Source: an uncultured Lachnospiraceae bacterium (GTDB lineage Bacteria; Bacillota; Clostridia; Lachnospirales; Lachnospiraceae). Taken from it: a DNA stretch of 64,000 bases. Below, piece by piece: positions 7,937-18,400 of the stretch (the first letter of the stretch is position 1; the number at the start of each line of letters is the position of its first letter). Under the pieces are notes generated by a model. The model was given only the letters and a program-made list of their open reading frames with translations, was not told the DNA's origin and did not search any database. The DNA is taken from the NCBI GenBank assembly GCA_910588875.1, contig CAJURT010000015.1:1-64000 (forward strand), in the 5' to 3' direction. A program made the position numbers and the translations under genes.

Positions 7937-9730
7937 TTAACCCTCCAGCCCGTATGCTTTTAAAATGATATTCTCTATTTTTTCCTGCATTTCTTTATCG
8001 ATATCCGCCTTATGTACAGCTTCTGCTATTTCTTCCAGTTCCTTCAACTTATCAACTGGCGGCAGAGGTATTGCCTGCAGTTCTGTAACCGATACTGCTA
8101 CACTTCCAGACAGACATCTAAATATTCGATCTACTGTCTGTGAATTTAAAATCAGCGTTAAAGCCTTTTGGGATACTTTGGGAACGGCCGAGTTCGAATG
8201 CACAATATTTACATGATTTTCAACCACAACTCCGTCCCATTTATCAATGAATTCCTGCGGCAATATACAGGTCTGCAGTCTTCGGTTCTGTTCCTTTGCA
8301 GTAGTCCTCTGAACCAACACTGCGGCTTGTTTCCACACTAAAAATTCTTGCTTTTCTGAAATTTTTATATATTTCATTTTACGTCTGTATTGATAATTAA
8401 ACTTAAACTCTCCATCTGCCGAAATCGCCTCTGCCCAAATAATAGGTCTGACTCCACACTCTGGTTCTTCATAAATCTGTGTTTTTAACCGATTCCATAC
8501 CAGTTGTCCTGTAGAAACTTTATATCCATAGTCTTGTAATGTGGTGTTCATTCCCCCAACTCTTTTAACGATATTAGCCTCTGCCGGTTCACGGGCAATC
8601 ACCCATGGTTTTATGCCTTCCTCAATTTGGAAGTTTCCAATTCGCTCAACACGATAGACATTGTTTTCCACATTAATTTTATTCGCGGTTACACACCGTG
8701 TTTTATTGGGTCCAAAAACAACCAGGCACGTTTCCTGAAGAACCTGATCAAACACACCGGACCGCATTGCAATAAAATCAATTGCTAAAGGAGGGTTCTC
8801 CTCCACTAATAACCTTCTCAGGTTTGAAAAATATTTACCGCCTAAAAAGGAAGTGGGTGTTACAAATCCGACCAGACCTCCAGGCTGCAATATTCTTAAT
8901 GAGGCATCGATAAATAGCCCGTACAAATTGGCATGTCCATATAGTGATCTTGAATATAGTTTTCTGGTTTCCTCATCCAGCTTTATTTTACCATACGGCG
9001 GGTTTCCCACTATTACATCAAAACGCCTTGCCTCTGTTTCAATACATTGAATTGTATCCTGAACTTTAACAATGGACTTTAGCCTTCTTCCCGCCGCTGT
9101 GGTTTCCGAATACAACAATATATCAACCAAAGTCTGAGTTATCCATGCTGCAAATCTGTCTATTTCTATCCCTGACAGATGCTTTTCTATATGTTTCATT
9201 TTTTCGATTGCGGATAATCCCTTTATTCTATAATCCCCCAGCATACGATTGGCAACTGTAACTAAGAATGCCCCTCCTCCGCAAGCCGGATCTAAGACTT
9301 TATCTTCTGCCCAATCTGCCCCCTCTGCTGCCAATAAATCAAGAAGACGTTCTGATATAGACGGCGGTGTATAATAAACTCCGTTATCTGAACGATAGCT
9401 GTCTGGTAAAAGCATTGTATACATAGCGCCTATTAAATACGCATATTCCATTATATTTAATGTAATAAAGTAATCCGCAATATCTTTTGCCAGTTTTATT
9501 GCATAAATATCCAACTTTTTAAAAGCAATTTTTATTTGCCTGCACTTCCACCCTTTTTTATTATTTACATTTTGCCAAAGAAATTTCATGACAGAAAAGC
9601 TAAATGAGCGGGCAAATGCAATTTCTTCTTTCTCCGAATTGCAGTTGCTTGACTTTTTCAGCGCTTCAATTTCATCTTTATACTCTTCCCACGTCTTTTG
9701 TCGAGGGCATATATCTATTGCTTCAGGCAT
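7937..9730 (-). CDS. N6-adenine DNA methyltransferase partner of the BsuBI/PstI-like nuclease
   Basis: This SAM-dependent adenine methyltransferase would protect the host DNA from the nuclease encoded downstream. Motif I is VLDPACGGGAFLVTVANR and motif IV is VIVGNPPYGKI, the NPPY type of N6-adenine enzymes. A TaqI/Eco57I-like target-recognition half follows (residues ~330-590). At 597 residues it is longer than typical M.BsuBI or M.PstI (about 500). The ATG at 9730 has GGTGAG just upstream; a GTG at 9739 is the alternative start. It is the first gene of the two-gene operon, an order that allows methylation before cutting. Confidence 0.9.
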   Translation of the reverse strand: MPEAIDICPRQKTWEEYKDEIEALKKSSNCNSEKEEIAFARSFSFSVMKFLWQNVNNKKGWKCRQIKIAFKKLDIYAIKLAKDIADYFITLNIMEYAYLIGAMYTMLLPDSYRSDNGVYYTPPSISERLLDLLAAEGADWAEDKVLDPACGGGAFLVTVANRMLGDYRIKGLSAIEKMKHIEKHLSGIEIDRFAAWITQTLVDILLYSETTAAGRRLKSIVKVQDTIQCIETEARRFDVIVGNPPYGKIKLDEETRKLYSRSLYGHANLYGLFIDASLRILQPGGLVGFVTPTSFLGGKYFSNLRRLLVEENPPLAIDFIAMRSGVFDQVLQETCLVVFGPNKTRCVTANKINVENNVYRVERIGNFQIEEGIKPWVIAREPAEANIVKRVGGMNTTLQDYGYKVSTGQLVWNRLKTQIYEEPECGVRPIIWAEAISADGEFKFNYQYRRKMKYIKISEKQEFLVWKQAAVLVQRTTAKEQNRRLQTCILPQEFIDKWDGVVVENHVNIVHSNSAVPKVSQKALTLILNSQTVDRIFRCLSGSVAVSVTELQAIPLPPVDKLKELEEIAEAVHKADIDKEMQEKIENIILKAYGLEG

Positions 9731-9739
9731 TTCTCTCAC

Positions 9740-9959
9740 CCATTTCTCTCTATTGTAATCTTCATTTTACCATCTATTATTCTATAAATCTATATATTTA
9801 AATCATATTTCTATTTCCGTCCACAGCATTTACTTTATATTCTCGCCACCCAATCTCAGAAATCAGCCCAATGGCACCACCTTCCCTCAGCGCAAAAAAA
9901 TAACTGCCAATGTTTTTCGCATCAGCAGCTATCGCTTTAGTTCAGTGTACTAACTTTGG
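9740..9959. other. AT-rich spacer between the restriction-modification genes and rlmD
   Basis: These 220 bases hold no convincing gene. The left half is AT-rich (ATTATTCTATAAATCTATAT near 9777-9796) and probably contains the leftward promoter of the methyltransferase operon. It may also contain the right boundary of the acquired segment. Confidence 0.4.
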
Positions 9960-11453
9960 CTATTGGTTATTTTTACCCTCTTCCTTAATCCTGTAGTAAT
10001 CATCCATACTCAAGTTCTGTTTCACATGGGTATCTGGTTTTGATTTTCGGTTGCTCAAGAGGCAGACAGTCTCCACATTCCCCGTCCCCGGAAACATGTC
10101 CACACAGCACCCCCGCTCCACCCGGTACCCATTCTCCAGAAGCACTGCCAAATCCCGCGCCAGGCTGGTGGGCTTGCAGGACACATAGACCATCTTCTCC
10201 ACGCCAAAACCGATGATCTTTTGGAGCGCTTTTGGATGGATCCCGTCCCGCGGCGGATCCAGGATGATCACATCTGGTTTTTCCGGGATCTCCTCCACAA
10301 CCTTCAGCACATCCCCGGCAATGAATTCACAATTATTCAGGCCATTGCGCCGGGCATTTTCACGGGCAGCCTCCACTGCCTCCCCCACGATCTCCACCCC
10401 CACAACCCGGGCGGCCACCGGGGAAGCAATCTGTGCAATCGTTCCGGTTCCGCTATACAAGTCGAAGACCACCTTGTCCTTTGTATCCCCCACATATTCC
10501 CGTACCGTTTCATACAATACTTCTGCCCCCAGGGAGTTTGTCTGGAAGAAGGAGAAGGGGGTAATGCAAAACTTCATCCCCAGAAGTTCCTCAAAAAAAT
10601 AATCCCGGCCTGCAAGGACTTCTGCCCCGTCGCTCTGTACCACATCCGCCAGACTGTCATTCTTAATATGGAGAATCCCGGCAAAGCTTCCTTCCAGTTC
10701 CAGTCCCTCTAACTTTTCTTTCCATCCGGCGAGCAATTCCTTTTCGGATGCATCTTCCTCCTGACGCAGCACCTGTCCCTGATTTCCCTGCCAGCCCGTC
10801 TGCGTTGTTGTCACCAGAGCCACCAGGATCTCCCCGGTCTTCACTGCCCGGCGCACCAGCAGATGGCGCAGATAACCCACATGCTGCAGCTTCCTGTAAT
10901 AGGGTACATTTGCTTCCGCAAAATAGTCTAAAGTTGCACTCAGGATCCTGCAGAAATCCGGATGTACAATCCGGCAGTCCCGTGTTGTTACCACATCATA
11001 AAAGCTGCCCCGCCGGTGCATCCCCAGCGCCAGAGGCCCCTCCTTATATTCATCCCCAAAGGAAAATTCCATCTTATTCCGGTAGCCATCCACCAGGGGG
11101 CTCCCCTTGATCCCCTCAAATCCCCAGTCCCCGCAGACCGGGCGGATCAGCTTGTCCACCTGTTTTTCCTTTATCTTTAACTGTTCCTCATATGGCAGGC
11201 TCTGGTACAGGCATCCTCCGCAGCTGCCAAAATGAGGGCAGATATCTTCCTGCCGCTCCAGAGGCGAAGGTTCCAGCACCTTAAGCAGGCGCCCCTCCGC
11301 CTTCCCTCCCCGCTTTTTATTGACTGCCAGGCGTATCCTCTGTCCGGGAAGGGCATTTTTGACCACCACCTTCTCCCCATCCATCCAAAGGACACCCTTA
11401 TTGGGAAAATCCAATCCAACTACGGTACCCTCCAGAATTTCTCCTTTTTTCAT
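9960..11453 (-). CDS. rlmD: 23S rRNA (uracil-5-)-methyltransferase, RumA/RlmD family
   Basis: This enzyme makes 5-methyluridine in 23S rRNA using SAM; in Gram-positive bacteria one such protein often modifies both U747 and U1939. The protein of about 497 residues has an N-terminal TRAM domain and the iron-sulfur motif CPHFGSCGGCLYQSL. The SAM-binding segment is DLYSGTGTIAQI, and the methyltransferase signature is ILDPPRDGIHPKAL. The catalytic cysteine motif is VYVSCKPTSLARDL. The ATG at 11453 has GAGGG eight bases upstream; an ATG five codons earlier is possible. The C-terminal tail (about 30 residues after the catalytic motif region) is longer than usual. Confidence 0.93.
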   Translation of the reverse strand: MKKGEILEGTVVGLDFPNKGVLWMDGEKVVVKNALPGQRIRLAVNKKRGGKAEGRLLKVLEPSPLERQEDICPHFGSCGGCLYQSLPYEEQLKIKEKQVDKLIRPVCGDWGFEGIKGSPLVDGYRNKMEFSFGDEYKEGPLALGMHRRGSFYDVVTTRDCRIVHPDFCRILSATLDYFAEANVPYYRKLQHVGYLRHLLVRRAVKTGEILVALVTTTQTGWQGNQGQVLRQEEDASEKELLAGWKEKLEGLELEGSFAGILHIKNDSLADVVQSDGAEVLAGRDYFFEELLGMKFCITPFSFFQTNSLGAEVLYETVREYVGDTKDKVVFDLYSGTGTIAQIASPVAARVVGVEIVGEAVEAARENARRNGLNNCEFIAGDVLKVVEEIPEKPDVIILDPPRDGIHPKALQKIIGFGVEKMVYVSCKPTSLARDLAVLLENGYRVERGCCVDMFPGTGNVETVCLLSNRKSKPDTHVKQNLSMDDYYRIKEEGKNNQ

Positions 11454-11506
11454 CTCCTGTTCCCTCATTCCTTTCCATTTTTCCGGATCATAGCCCTCCC
11501 AGAGAA

Positions 11507-11534
11507 ATACCCCGCAGCAAGCCGCGGGGTATTC
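11507..11534 (-). terminator. Terminator after the 101-aa membrane protein gene
   Basis: AATACCCCGC (11507-11516) pairs perfectly with GCGGGGTATT (11525-11534). On the minus strand it lies just downstream of the small membrane protein gene and before rlmD. The following T tract is short. Confidence 0.55.
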
Positions 11535-11546
11535 AAAATATCCTTT

Positions 11547-11852
11547 TTAGTTCTCGTCCTTTTCCTCAGCAGCGGTGTTGTCATCGTCGTCCTCAAAAAA
11601 GTCATCATCGAAATCATCATCAAAATCGTCTTCAAAATCCTCCAGATAATCCGGAGTAAAGAAGCGGTACACGCCATAGGCAATCGCCGCGATGGCTGCA
11701 ACTGCACCGATGATCGCCAGCACCCAGAGAATACAGGTTTTCTTCTTCTCCTCCTCTTCTTTCCTGTGCAGGAAATCATTCAGCTTGGTAGAGTTGATAA
11801 TCTCTTCCACCCGGGTCAGTGCATCTTTGCTCATTGTATCAAACTTTCCCAT
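11547..11852 (-). CDS. Small single-pass membrane protein with acidic tail
   Basis: This 101-residue protein has an N-terminal helical segment (MGKFDTMSKDALTRVEEI) and a lysine/glutamate-rich stretch. One transmembrane helix follows at about 40-60 (ILWVLAIIGAVAAIAAIAYG), then a striking Asp/Phe-rich tail (FEDDFDDDFDDDFFEDDDD). I start it at the ATG with AAAGGA ten bases upstream. Such acidic-tailed single-pass proteins are common in Lachnospiraceae, but I know no function. It is a single gene between pcrA and rlmD. Confidence 0.75.
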   Translation of the reverse strand: MGKFDTMSKDALTRVEEIINSTKLNDFLHRKEEEEKKKTCILWVLAIIGAVAAIAAIAYGVYRFFTPDYLEDFEDDFDDDFDDDFFEDDDDNTAAEEKDEN

Positions 11853-11963
11853 CTCATTCACGTCCTTTCTATCATCCTGGCACATCATGGATGTGCATTA
11901 TTTAGATTATACCATTTCTTTTCTTTTTTTACTATCCTATTTTATTCAAAAATTGAAAAAATA

Positions 11964-14363
11964 TCACAGTTTCTGTAATTTTGCAAAAGAAGCAAACATT
12001 TTTTTAACCCCAAACCGGTCAAATTCAACGGTCACCTCAAAATCCCGGACGCCATCAGCCACAGATTGTACTGTCCCTTCCCCAAACTTCACATGGCTTA
12101 CCCTATCCCCCGGGCCATAATCCAGGGCGGCGGCCTTCTGGACGGTAAATGTTTTCCCAAACCCCGGCTGTTTTCCCACGGCAGGCATCCCCGGTGTTTT
12201 TAAAGCCCCCAGGCTGCCCGCACCGCTTCCCTGGTCTTTATTATAGGAGTCGGACTTCATCCCGAACATGCTGACCCCCAGCTTCCGCTGGTTCTGGTTC
12301 CACTGCTGATGCAGGTTCTCCCCTGGCTCCTTTCCGGTCTTCTGCCCACCCCTGCGGTCTCTCCTCCCCGTCTCCAAAAGCCCCTCCGGGATCTCCTCCA
12401 CAAAACGGCTCACCCTGGAATAATGGGTCTCTCCCCGGGACATGCGCATCTTCGCAGCAGTCAGCATCAGCCGCTCCTTTGCCCTGGTAATACCCACATA
12501 GCAAAGCCGCCTCTCCTCCTCCAGATCCGTCGGATCCTCTGACATTACAGACCGGGAACCCGGAAACAGCCCCTCCTCCATACCGCTCAAATACACCATC
12601 GGGAATTCCAGGCCTTTTGCACTGTGCAGGGTCATCAGGGTTACACGGTCCTCGGAACTGTCCATACGGTCAATATCTGCCACCAAAGCCACTTCTTCCA
12701 AAAATCCGTCCAGGCTTGGCGCCTCATTCTCTTCACAGAAGCCGGCTGCCTTGGAAATCAATTCATCGATATTCTCCAGGCGTTCCTTTGCCTCCTCCTC
12801 TCCTTCCCCCAAAAGTTCCTGTCGGTAACCGGTCTTCTCCAAAATATCCTCAATCAGTTCTTTGAGGCCATAGTCTGCAGCCCAAGGCTCCGGCTGTCCT
12901 TCCGGAGCCGGGATTCCATCTCCTGCCTCCCTGCGGCGCTGCTGCTCCAGTTCCCATCCCTGGATCCTTGTCCTGAACTCCTCGATCTGGCTGACAAACG
13001 CCTGCACCTTCCCTGCCGCCTTGCCCATGCCCGGCACCAAGGCCGCATCGGCGCAGGCATCATAAAAGCTGATATCCTTCTGTGTGGCCCATGCCATTAT
13101 CTTCCCGATGGACGTTGCGCCGATCCCCCTTTTAGGCACATTGATAATCCTCTGGGCCGCCAGGTCATCCCTTCCGTTGGCCACAGTCTTCAAATAGCTT
13201 AAAATGTCCTTAATCTCCCGGCGCTGGTAAAAATTCACCCCTCCCACCAGACGGTAAGGGATGTTGTAGGTAAGGCATTTCTCCTCCAAAAGACGGGACT
13301 GGGCATTGGTGCGGTAGAGCACCGCGGTGTCACGGTAGGGGCGCCCCTGGGCGAGGATATCCCGGATAATCCCTTCCGCCTCCTCATATGCCTGTTCGTA
13401 CTGGCAAAACACCACCAGCCCGCCTCCTTCATTGGCGGTCCACAAGGTCTTGTCCTTGCGCCCCCGGTTATTGCGGATCACCCCGTTTGCCGCATCCAGG
13501 ATATTCTTGGTGGAACGGTAATTCTGCTCCAGTTTGACCACCTTTGCCCCGGGGAATGTCTCCTCAAAATTCAGGATATTGCCAATATCCGCCCCCCGGA
13601 ATTTATAGATCGACTGGTCGTCATCCCCCACCACACAGAGGTTCTGGTGTCTTGCCGCCAGCAGCGAAATCAACTCAAACTGGGCCGCATTCGTATCCTG
13701 ATATTCATCCACCATAATATAGCGGAATCTTTCCTGATAATACTCCAGCACCTGGCCATTAACCCGGAACAAATCCACGGTTTTAAAAATCAAATCATCA
13801 AAATCCAGGGCATTATTCTTTTTCAGTTCTCCCTGATAAGCCTCATAGACTTCCGCCGCCTTTTTCATCCGCCAGTCGCCCTGTGCATTTTTCCAGAACT
13901 CATCGATCCCGATCAGTTCATTCTTGGCACTGGAGATGATATTTAGCATGTCCCGCTCCCTGTATTGCTTCGGATCCAGATCCAGCTTCTTTAAAACCTG
14001 CTTCATCAATGTCTTCTGGTCATCCGTGTCATAGATCGTAAAATTATTCTCATATCCCAGATACTCAATAAACCGGCGCAAAATCCGCACGCACAGGGAA
14101 TGGAAGGTGCTGACCCACACGCTCCCGGCGCCTGCCTGCACCAGGCTGTCCACCCGTTCCCGCATCTCCTCTGCCGCCTTATTGGTAAAAGTGATGGCCA
14201 AAATATTCCAGGGGTTCACCCCCTTTTCCTCAATCAGATAGGCCACCCGGTGGGTCAGAACCCGGGTCTTTCCGGAACCGGCGCCCGCCAGGATTAAAAG
14301 CGGCCCTTCCATATGGAGGACTGCTTCCTGCTGCTTTGGATTCAATGTATCGTAAACTGCCAT
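11964..14363 (-). CDS. pcrA: ATP-dependent DNA helicase PcrA (UvrD/Rep family)
   Basis: This superfamily 1A 3'-5' helicase acts in DNA repair and in clearing replication and transcription conflicts. The 799-residue protein has Walker A AGAGSGKTRVLTHRVAYL and motif Ia ITFTNKAAEEMRERV. Motif II is VDEYQDTNAAQ, motif III GDDDQSIYKFRGAD, motif IV QNYRSTKNI, and motif VI near CYVGITRAKERL. The C-terminal Tudor-like domain that binds RNA polymerase is present (GDRVSHVKFGEGTV). The ATG at 14363 is used, with AAAGGA ten bases upstream. A Gly/Gln-rich linker separates the motor from the tail. Confidence 0.96.
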   Translation of the reverse strand: MAVYDTLNPKQQEAVLHMEGPLLILAGAGSGKTRVLTHRVAYLIEEKGVNPWNILAITFTNKAAEEMRERVDSLVQAGAGSVWVSTFHSLCVRILRRFIEYLGYENNFTIYDTDDQKTLMKQVLKKLDLDPKQYRERDMLNIISSAKNELIGIDEFWKNAQGDWRMKKAAEVYEAYQGELKKNNALDFDDLIFKTVDLFRVNGQVLEYYQERFRYIMVDEYQDTNAAQFELISLLAARHQNLCVVGDDDQSIYKFRGADIGNILNFEETFPGAKVVKLEQNYRSTKNILDAANGVIRNNRGRKDKTLWTANEGGGLVVFCQYEQAYEEAEGIIRDILAQGRPYRDTAVLYRTNAQSRLLEEKCLTYNIPYRLVGGVNFYQRREIKDILSYLKTVANGRDDLAAQRIINVPKRGIGATSIGKIMAWATQKDISFYDACADAALVPGMGKAAGKVQAFVSQIEEFRTRIQGWELEQQRRREAGDGIPAPEGQPEPWAADYGLKELIEDILEKTGYRQELLGEGEEEAKERLENIDELISKAAGFCEENEAPSLDGFLEEVALVADIDRMDSSEDRVTLMTLHSAKGLEFPMVYLSGMEEGLFPGSRSVMSEDPTDLEEERRLCYVGITRAKERLMLTAAKMRMSRGETHYSRVSRFVEEIPEGLLETGRRDRRGGQKTGKEPGENLHQQWNQNQRKLGVSMFGMKSDSYNKDQGSGAGSLGALKTPGMPAVGKQPGFGKTFTVQKAAALDYGPGDRVSHVKFGEGTVQSVADGVRDFEVTVEFDRFGVKKMFASFAKLQKL

Positions 14364-14449
14364 AAGTATGTATTCCTTTCCCAACCCCGCTTAATCGTTC
14401 CCCATCTATCATAAAGGAAAAGCCCCCGGAAATCAACCCGAAACACGAC

Positions 14450-14495
14450 AAAAGCACAGGAACCGTCCTTTCTCTCCTGCACGGTTCCTGTGCTT
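14450..14495 (-). terminator. Intrinsic terminator of ridA
   Basis: A perfect 15-bp stem pairs AAGCACAGGAACCGT (14452-14466) with ACGGTTCCTGTGCTT (14481-14495). On the minus strand it is followed by TTTTG. Confidence 0.8.
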
Positions 14496-14552
14496 CTGCT
14501 GGTTTGCAGCTGCACATCCATCCCACAGCTGCCTTGGTTTATCCTTCTCTTC

Positions 14553-14933
14553 TTATTCTGCAAGGGCAATTGCTTCAATCTCCACCAATGCATTTTTCGG
14601 AAGCGCCGCCACCTCAAATGCCGCACGGGCCGGGCAGTCTGCCTGGAAAAATGTGGCATACACCTCATTCATAGCGCCAAAATCCCCAATGTTTTTCAGC
14701 AGCACTGTGGTTTTCACCACATTCTCCATGGACAGCCCTTCACTTGCCAGGATATTGCTGATATTTGTTAAGGACTGACGGGTCTGGGCGGCGATATCCT
14801 CCCCCGCAAATTCCCCGGTAGCGGGGTCAATGGGAAGCTGCCCGGAGACAAATACAAACTTATCTGCACGGATCGCCTGGGAATAGGGTCCGATTGCCGC
14901 CGGTGCATTGGTAGTTGCCAGTACTTTCTTCAT
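14553..14933 (-). CDS. ridA: RidA family enamine/imine deaminase
   Basis: RidA proteins hydrolyse reactive 2-aminoacrylate-type enamines released by PLP enzymes, protecting other PLP enzymes. The 126-residue protein has the family start KVLATTNAPAAIGPYSQAI and the strand FVFVSGQLPIDP. The conserved arginine segment CPARAAFEVAALPK and the end ALVEIEAIALAE are also present. It looks intact, unlike the second RidA gene at 53180-53559. It is a single gene with its own terminator. Confidence 0.94.
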   Translation of the reverse strand: MKKVLATTNAPAAIGPYSQAIRADKFVFVSGQLPIDPATGEFAGEDIAAQTRQSLTNISNILASEGLSMENVVKTTVLLKNIGDFGAMNEVYATFFQADCPARAAFEVAALPKNALVEIEAIALAE

Positions 14934-15007
14934 TATCCATTCCTCCTTGATAAATCCTGTTTCCTGGCAACCATTATACCCTGTTTCCTTCCAGAATTCA
15001 ATGGCCT

Positions 15008-15253
15008 TTATGCAATCTGGGTATTTCCGCCCTCCGTGGCCAGCAGTTCCTTCAAATCATCCAGGGACATATTCTGCTCCTCCAAAAGCCCATTGACCTC
15101 CCTAAACTTCTCCATCAGGATCTGCTCCTGCAGTTCATTCTCCTTTTCCCGCAGCGTGTCCAGGCATTCCTCATACTGGCGGATACTGGCCTGTACCTCC
15201 AGAAGTTCCTCCTGACGCTTTTCCAGCGGCGTCCTTCTCGCCCGTCTTGCCAT
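15008..15253 (-). CDS. Small coiled-coil protein, DUF4315-like
   Basis: This 81-residue protein is almost wholly a charged coiled coil. It has a basic start (MARRARRTPLEKRQEELL), heptad-like helices (QYEECLDTLREKENELQEQI) and a short ending SLDDLKELLATEGG. The layout resembles the small DUF4315 proteins found in Clostridia, often in mobile elements, but the match is only by general pattern. The start follows AAGGAGGG. No function can be given. Confidence 0.65.
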   Translation of the reverse strand: MARRARRTPLEKRQEELLEVQASIRQYEECLDTLREKENELQEQILMEKFREVNGLLEEQNMSLDDLKELLATEGGNTQIA

Positions 15254-15293
15254 AGTTGCACTCCCTCCTTTGGAATCTTCTTTCTAGCTGGTA

Positions 15294-15330
15294 AGGGACT
15301 GCCCTGAAATAACCTTTCAAGGCAGTCCCT
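15294..15330 (-). terminator. Strong hairpin after giant surface protein 1
   Basis: AGGGACTGCC (15294-15303) pairs with GGCAGTCCCT (15321-15330), and the stem continues as TGAAA with TTTCA around a five-base loop. It ends transcription from the giant gene or acts as a 3' stabilising structure. No long T tract follows. Confidence 0.55.
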
Positions 15331-15408
15331 AAGTTATCCCATTGATAGAAGTATATGCCGCCAGAGGGGAATTTATACCCTTTTTTCCAGGAATTTTATA
15401 AGTTTTTC

Positions 15409-18400
15409 TTAATCCTCTTCCTTATTCTTCCTTAAACCTGCCGCCGAGAAAAGCGCCCCAAGGCCTGCAATCCCAAACAGCATCAGCAGCATCCCCTTAT
15501 GACGGCTGTCGCCCGTCTTAGGCAACGGCACTAGCGGAACCTCCGATTCCACGATTGTTTCTGTGGGCCCATCTGCGTAATTGGCAAGCGGTACTTCATG
15601 ATCCCCGATATCCGTGGTCGGGCTGCCTCCCCTGGGAGAGTTCCCGCCGCCTGACCCACCGCCGCCAGGATTGCCGCCGCCAGGTGTGTCGCCGTCTTCC
15701 TTTCTGTTCTTCGTATTGATGCAGGTAACGGTAATTCCTTCCGCCTCAATGCTGCCGGAAGCATTGGAAAACTCCACTTCATAATCCGAGTTATCGCCTT
15801 CCTCCACGGAATATCCCACACCAACCGGCAAGTCGGTTGCTTCCGCCGAGTCCCCGTTTTTCAATTTGAATGTGGCAACACCGTCGGTGAAATCCATGTC
15901 CCCATGTTTACCGTTAATGACCTTGTCTTCCAACGTCACGGTAAAGGGGAATTCCTTTGCCATATCCGCCTCGTTTCCGCGGACCACCTTCCTTACCGTA
16001 AGCCTGCCCTTCTGGTTGATAAAATCTGCATTTACCGGTTTGCCGTCCTCAATCGTTCCGGTCAGCCCGGCTGCCCGGCTGCTGTTCTTCTCGTCTGCTA
16101 CTACCTCACTGCCCTCACTGCCCGATACTTTCACATAGAATCCATGGCCATTGGCCTCATCCTCGGTTACCGTGTAAGTAATGCCCACAGGCAGATCCAC
16201 AAATGTGATGAACTGGCCGTGCTTCAGGACAAACTGGGCTTTCCCTTCTTTCAGGGCAACCATGCCATCCGGCAGCGCTTCCACGCCGGCAATCAGACTT
16301 CCTCCCTTGTAAGCAATGCTGGGAATCTCCACATTGCCCTCAAGGTCATCCATCCCCTTCAGTTCCAAGGTAAAGCGCCATTCATAATCGGAGAATGCCG
16401 CATCTCCTTTTACCAATTTGCTGACTGTCAGGATATTGGTTTTCGTGTTGATAAATCCTGCTGTGGTGTCCTGGCCGCCAAGAATTACCCCTTCCGCGCC
16501 CTTATATTTCCCTTCATTGGCCTCATCCGCAATAAGGACTGCATCTTCGCTGCCGATTATATTGGCGGTGAAGCCATCCTGGTTGGCTTTGACCTCAGAT
16601 ACCTTGTAGGCCATACCGGCCGGGATATCTTTTATGGTAATCGTTTCGCCATGCTTTAAAGTAAACATGGCTTTTCCTTCCCAAACCCCATCTTCCTTTT
16701 CAGAAACCTCAAAGGTAAGAGACCCGGATTCGGGATCCTTCCCCTCGCTGGTTATCTCATAGGGCAAAGTACTCATCTGCATCCCGCTGCCTGAATCGTT
16801 TTCGCTGCCTGAAAGCGGCGGCAAAAAGCTGGATTTTTGGTTCAAAATCAGTTCAAATTCCCACTCCTGGTGGATTGCCCCTTCGTCACCCACAACTTTC
16901 TTGCTCACTGCAAGGGTGCCAAAACGGGCATTGATAAACCTGGCTTCTGCAGTCTGCCCTTCCTGGATGCTTCCCTCCAGGCCAACTACTTTTTCCGGAT
17001 CACTTTCATCCTTGATTTCTGTACTGCCTTCGCTTCCTGTCACTTTCACCTGAAGGCCGTGTTTATTTGCCTCCTGTTCCACCACATCGTAAACCGTCCC
17101 TACGGGAATGCCTTTGATGGTAATGGATTCACCGTGCCGGAGCATGAACAGAACCTGGCCTTTATCATCAACCGGCAGGGTTCCCTCTTCCGTGATCCCC
17201 TTCTCTGTGTGCTTTTCAAATGCCAACCAAAATGCTCCATCCGCCGGATCTGTTGTCAGCGCATTTCCATACTCATCCTTCAAGGTCAGGACAAACTCCC
17301 AATCCTTATCCTTCGCATTTGACTCACCTGCAACAAACTTGCTGACAGTCAAATCACTCACCAGCTTGTTGAAAAAGTCAACCCTTACCGTTTCTCCCTG
17401 GGCACGTATCTGTCCTTCTGCCCCAATTACCTTGGTGGCGTCATTTTCATCTTCTACGGCAATACTCTCTGCGCTGCCGCTTACCTGGGTAAGATAGCCG
17501 TCCTGATTCGCCTCGTCTTCTACCACATGGTAGACCGTTCCCTCCGGCAGGTCATCAAATATGATCTTCTGGCCATGTTTTAGTACAAATGTGGTCTGGC
17601 CGTTTTCCAGAAGAAGGGTATTCGGTACCAGTTCACCTGTTTCTCCTTCCTCTGTCACACACACGATGCTGTCCTGCTGCAAGGGATTCCCTTCCGCGTC
17701 AGACAAACTTAAGGTAAAATTCCACTCCTTGTTCTCATTCCCTTCTTTGCTGCCGACAACGGTCTTGCTGATCTCCAGATGCACAGGCTGCTCAGGCCCT
17801 TCTTCCCCCAGTTCCAAATGGCCGTTGCTCATAATGCCGCCGCCATGGGTGGTGGAAGTATTACCGGTAATCCTGACCCGTGCGCTGCTTTCCGCATATG
17901 CTTTGCTTGTGCCATCCGGATCAGCGGTCAAAGCCATCCGGTAAGTTGCGGACTTCTTCTCAAAGCGGCCTATCGTGATTAATTCTGTCTCTGTATATCC
18001 GCCATTTGAAGTTTTTTGATTACTGCTTCCTCTCCAGTTAGCACTGCCGCCGCCCAGCATCTTTCCATACACTACACTCTCATTCTGGCAGTAGTAGTCT
18101 TGGTAATCATGATAGTTGCTTTCCGTCCATTCTCTCTGGGCGTCCTTATCCTGAGTCTTGTTTTCTTCCTCCGTTCTGTCTGTCATACCAGTTCCGCTGG
18201 CGTCATTATCATAGATTGCTGCACCGTTAATCGTAAATATTTTAACAATCCCGGATGGGCAGCCTGCCACACCGCCGCCGAAGCCATCCGCGTGATTGCC
18301 TGTAACCAGGACACTGCTCATCTTGACATTCACACCCGTCTGGATGAAAACTCCGCCGCCGCCCCAATCGAAGCGTGTGTACGTTTCATTATTCATGATG

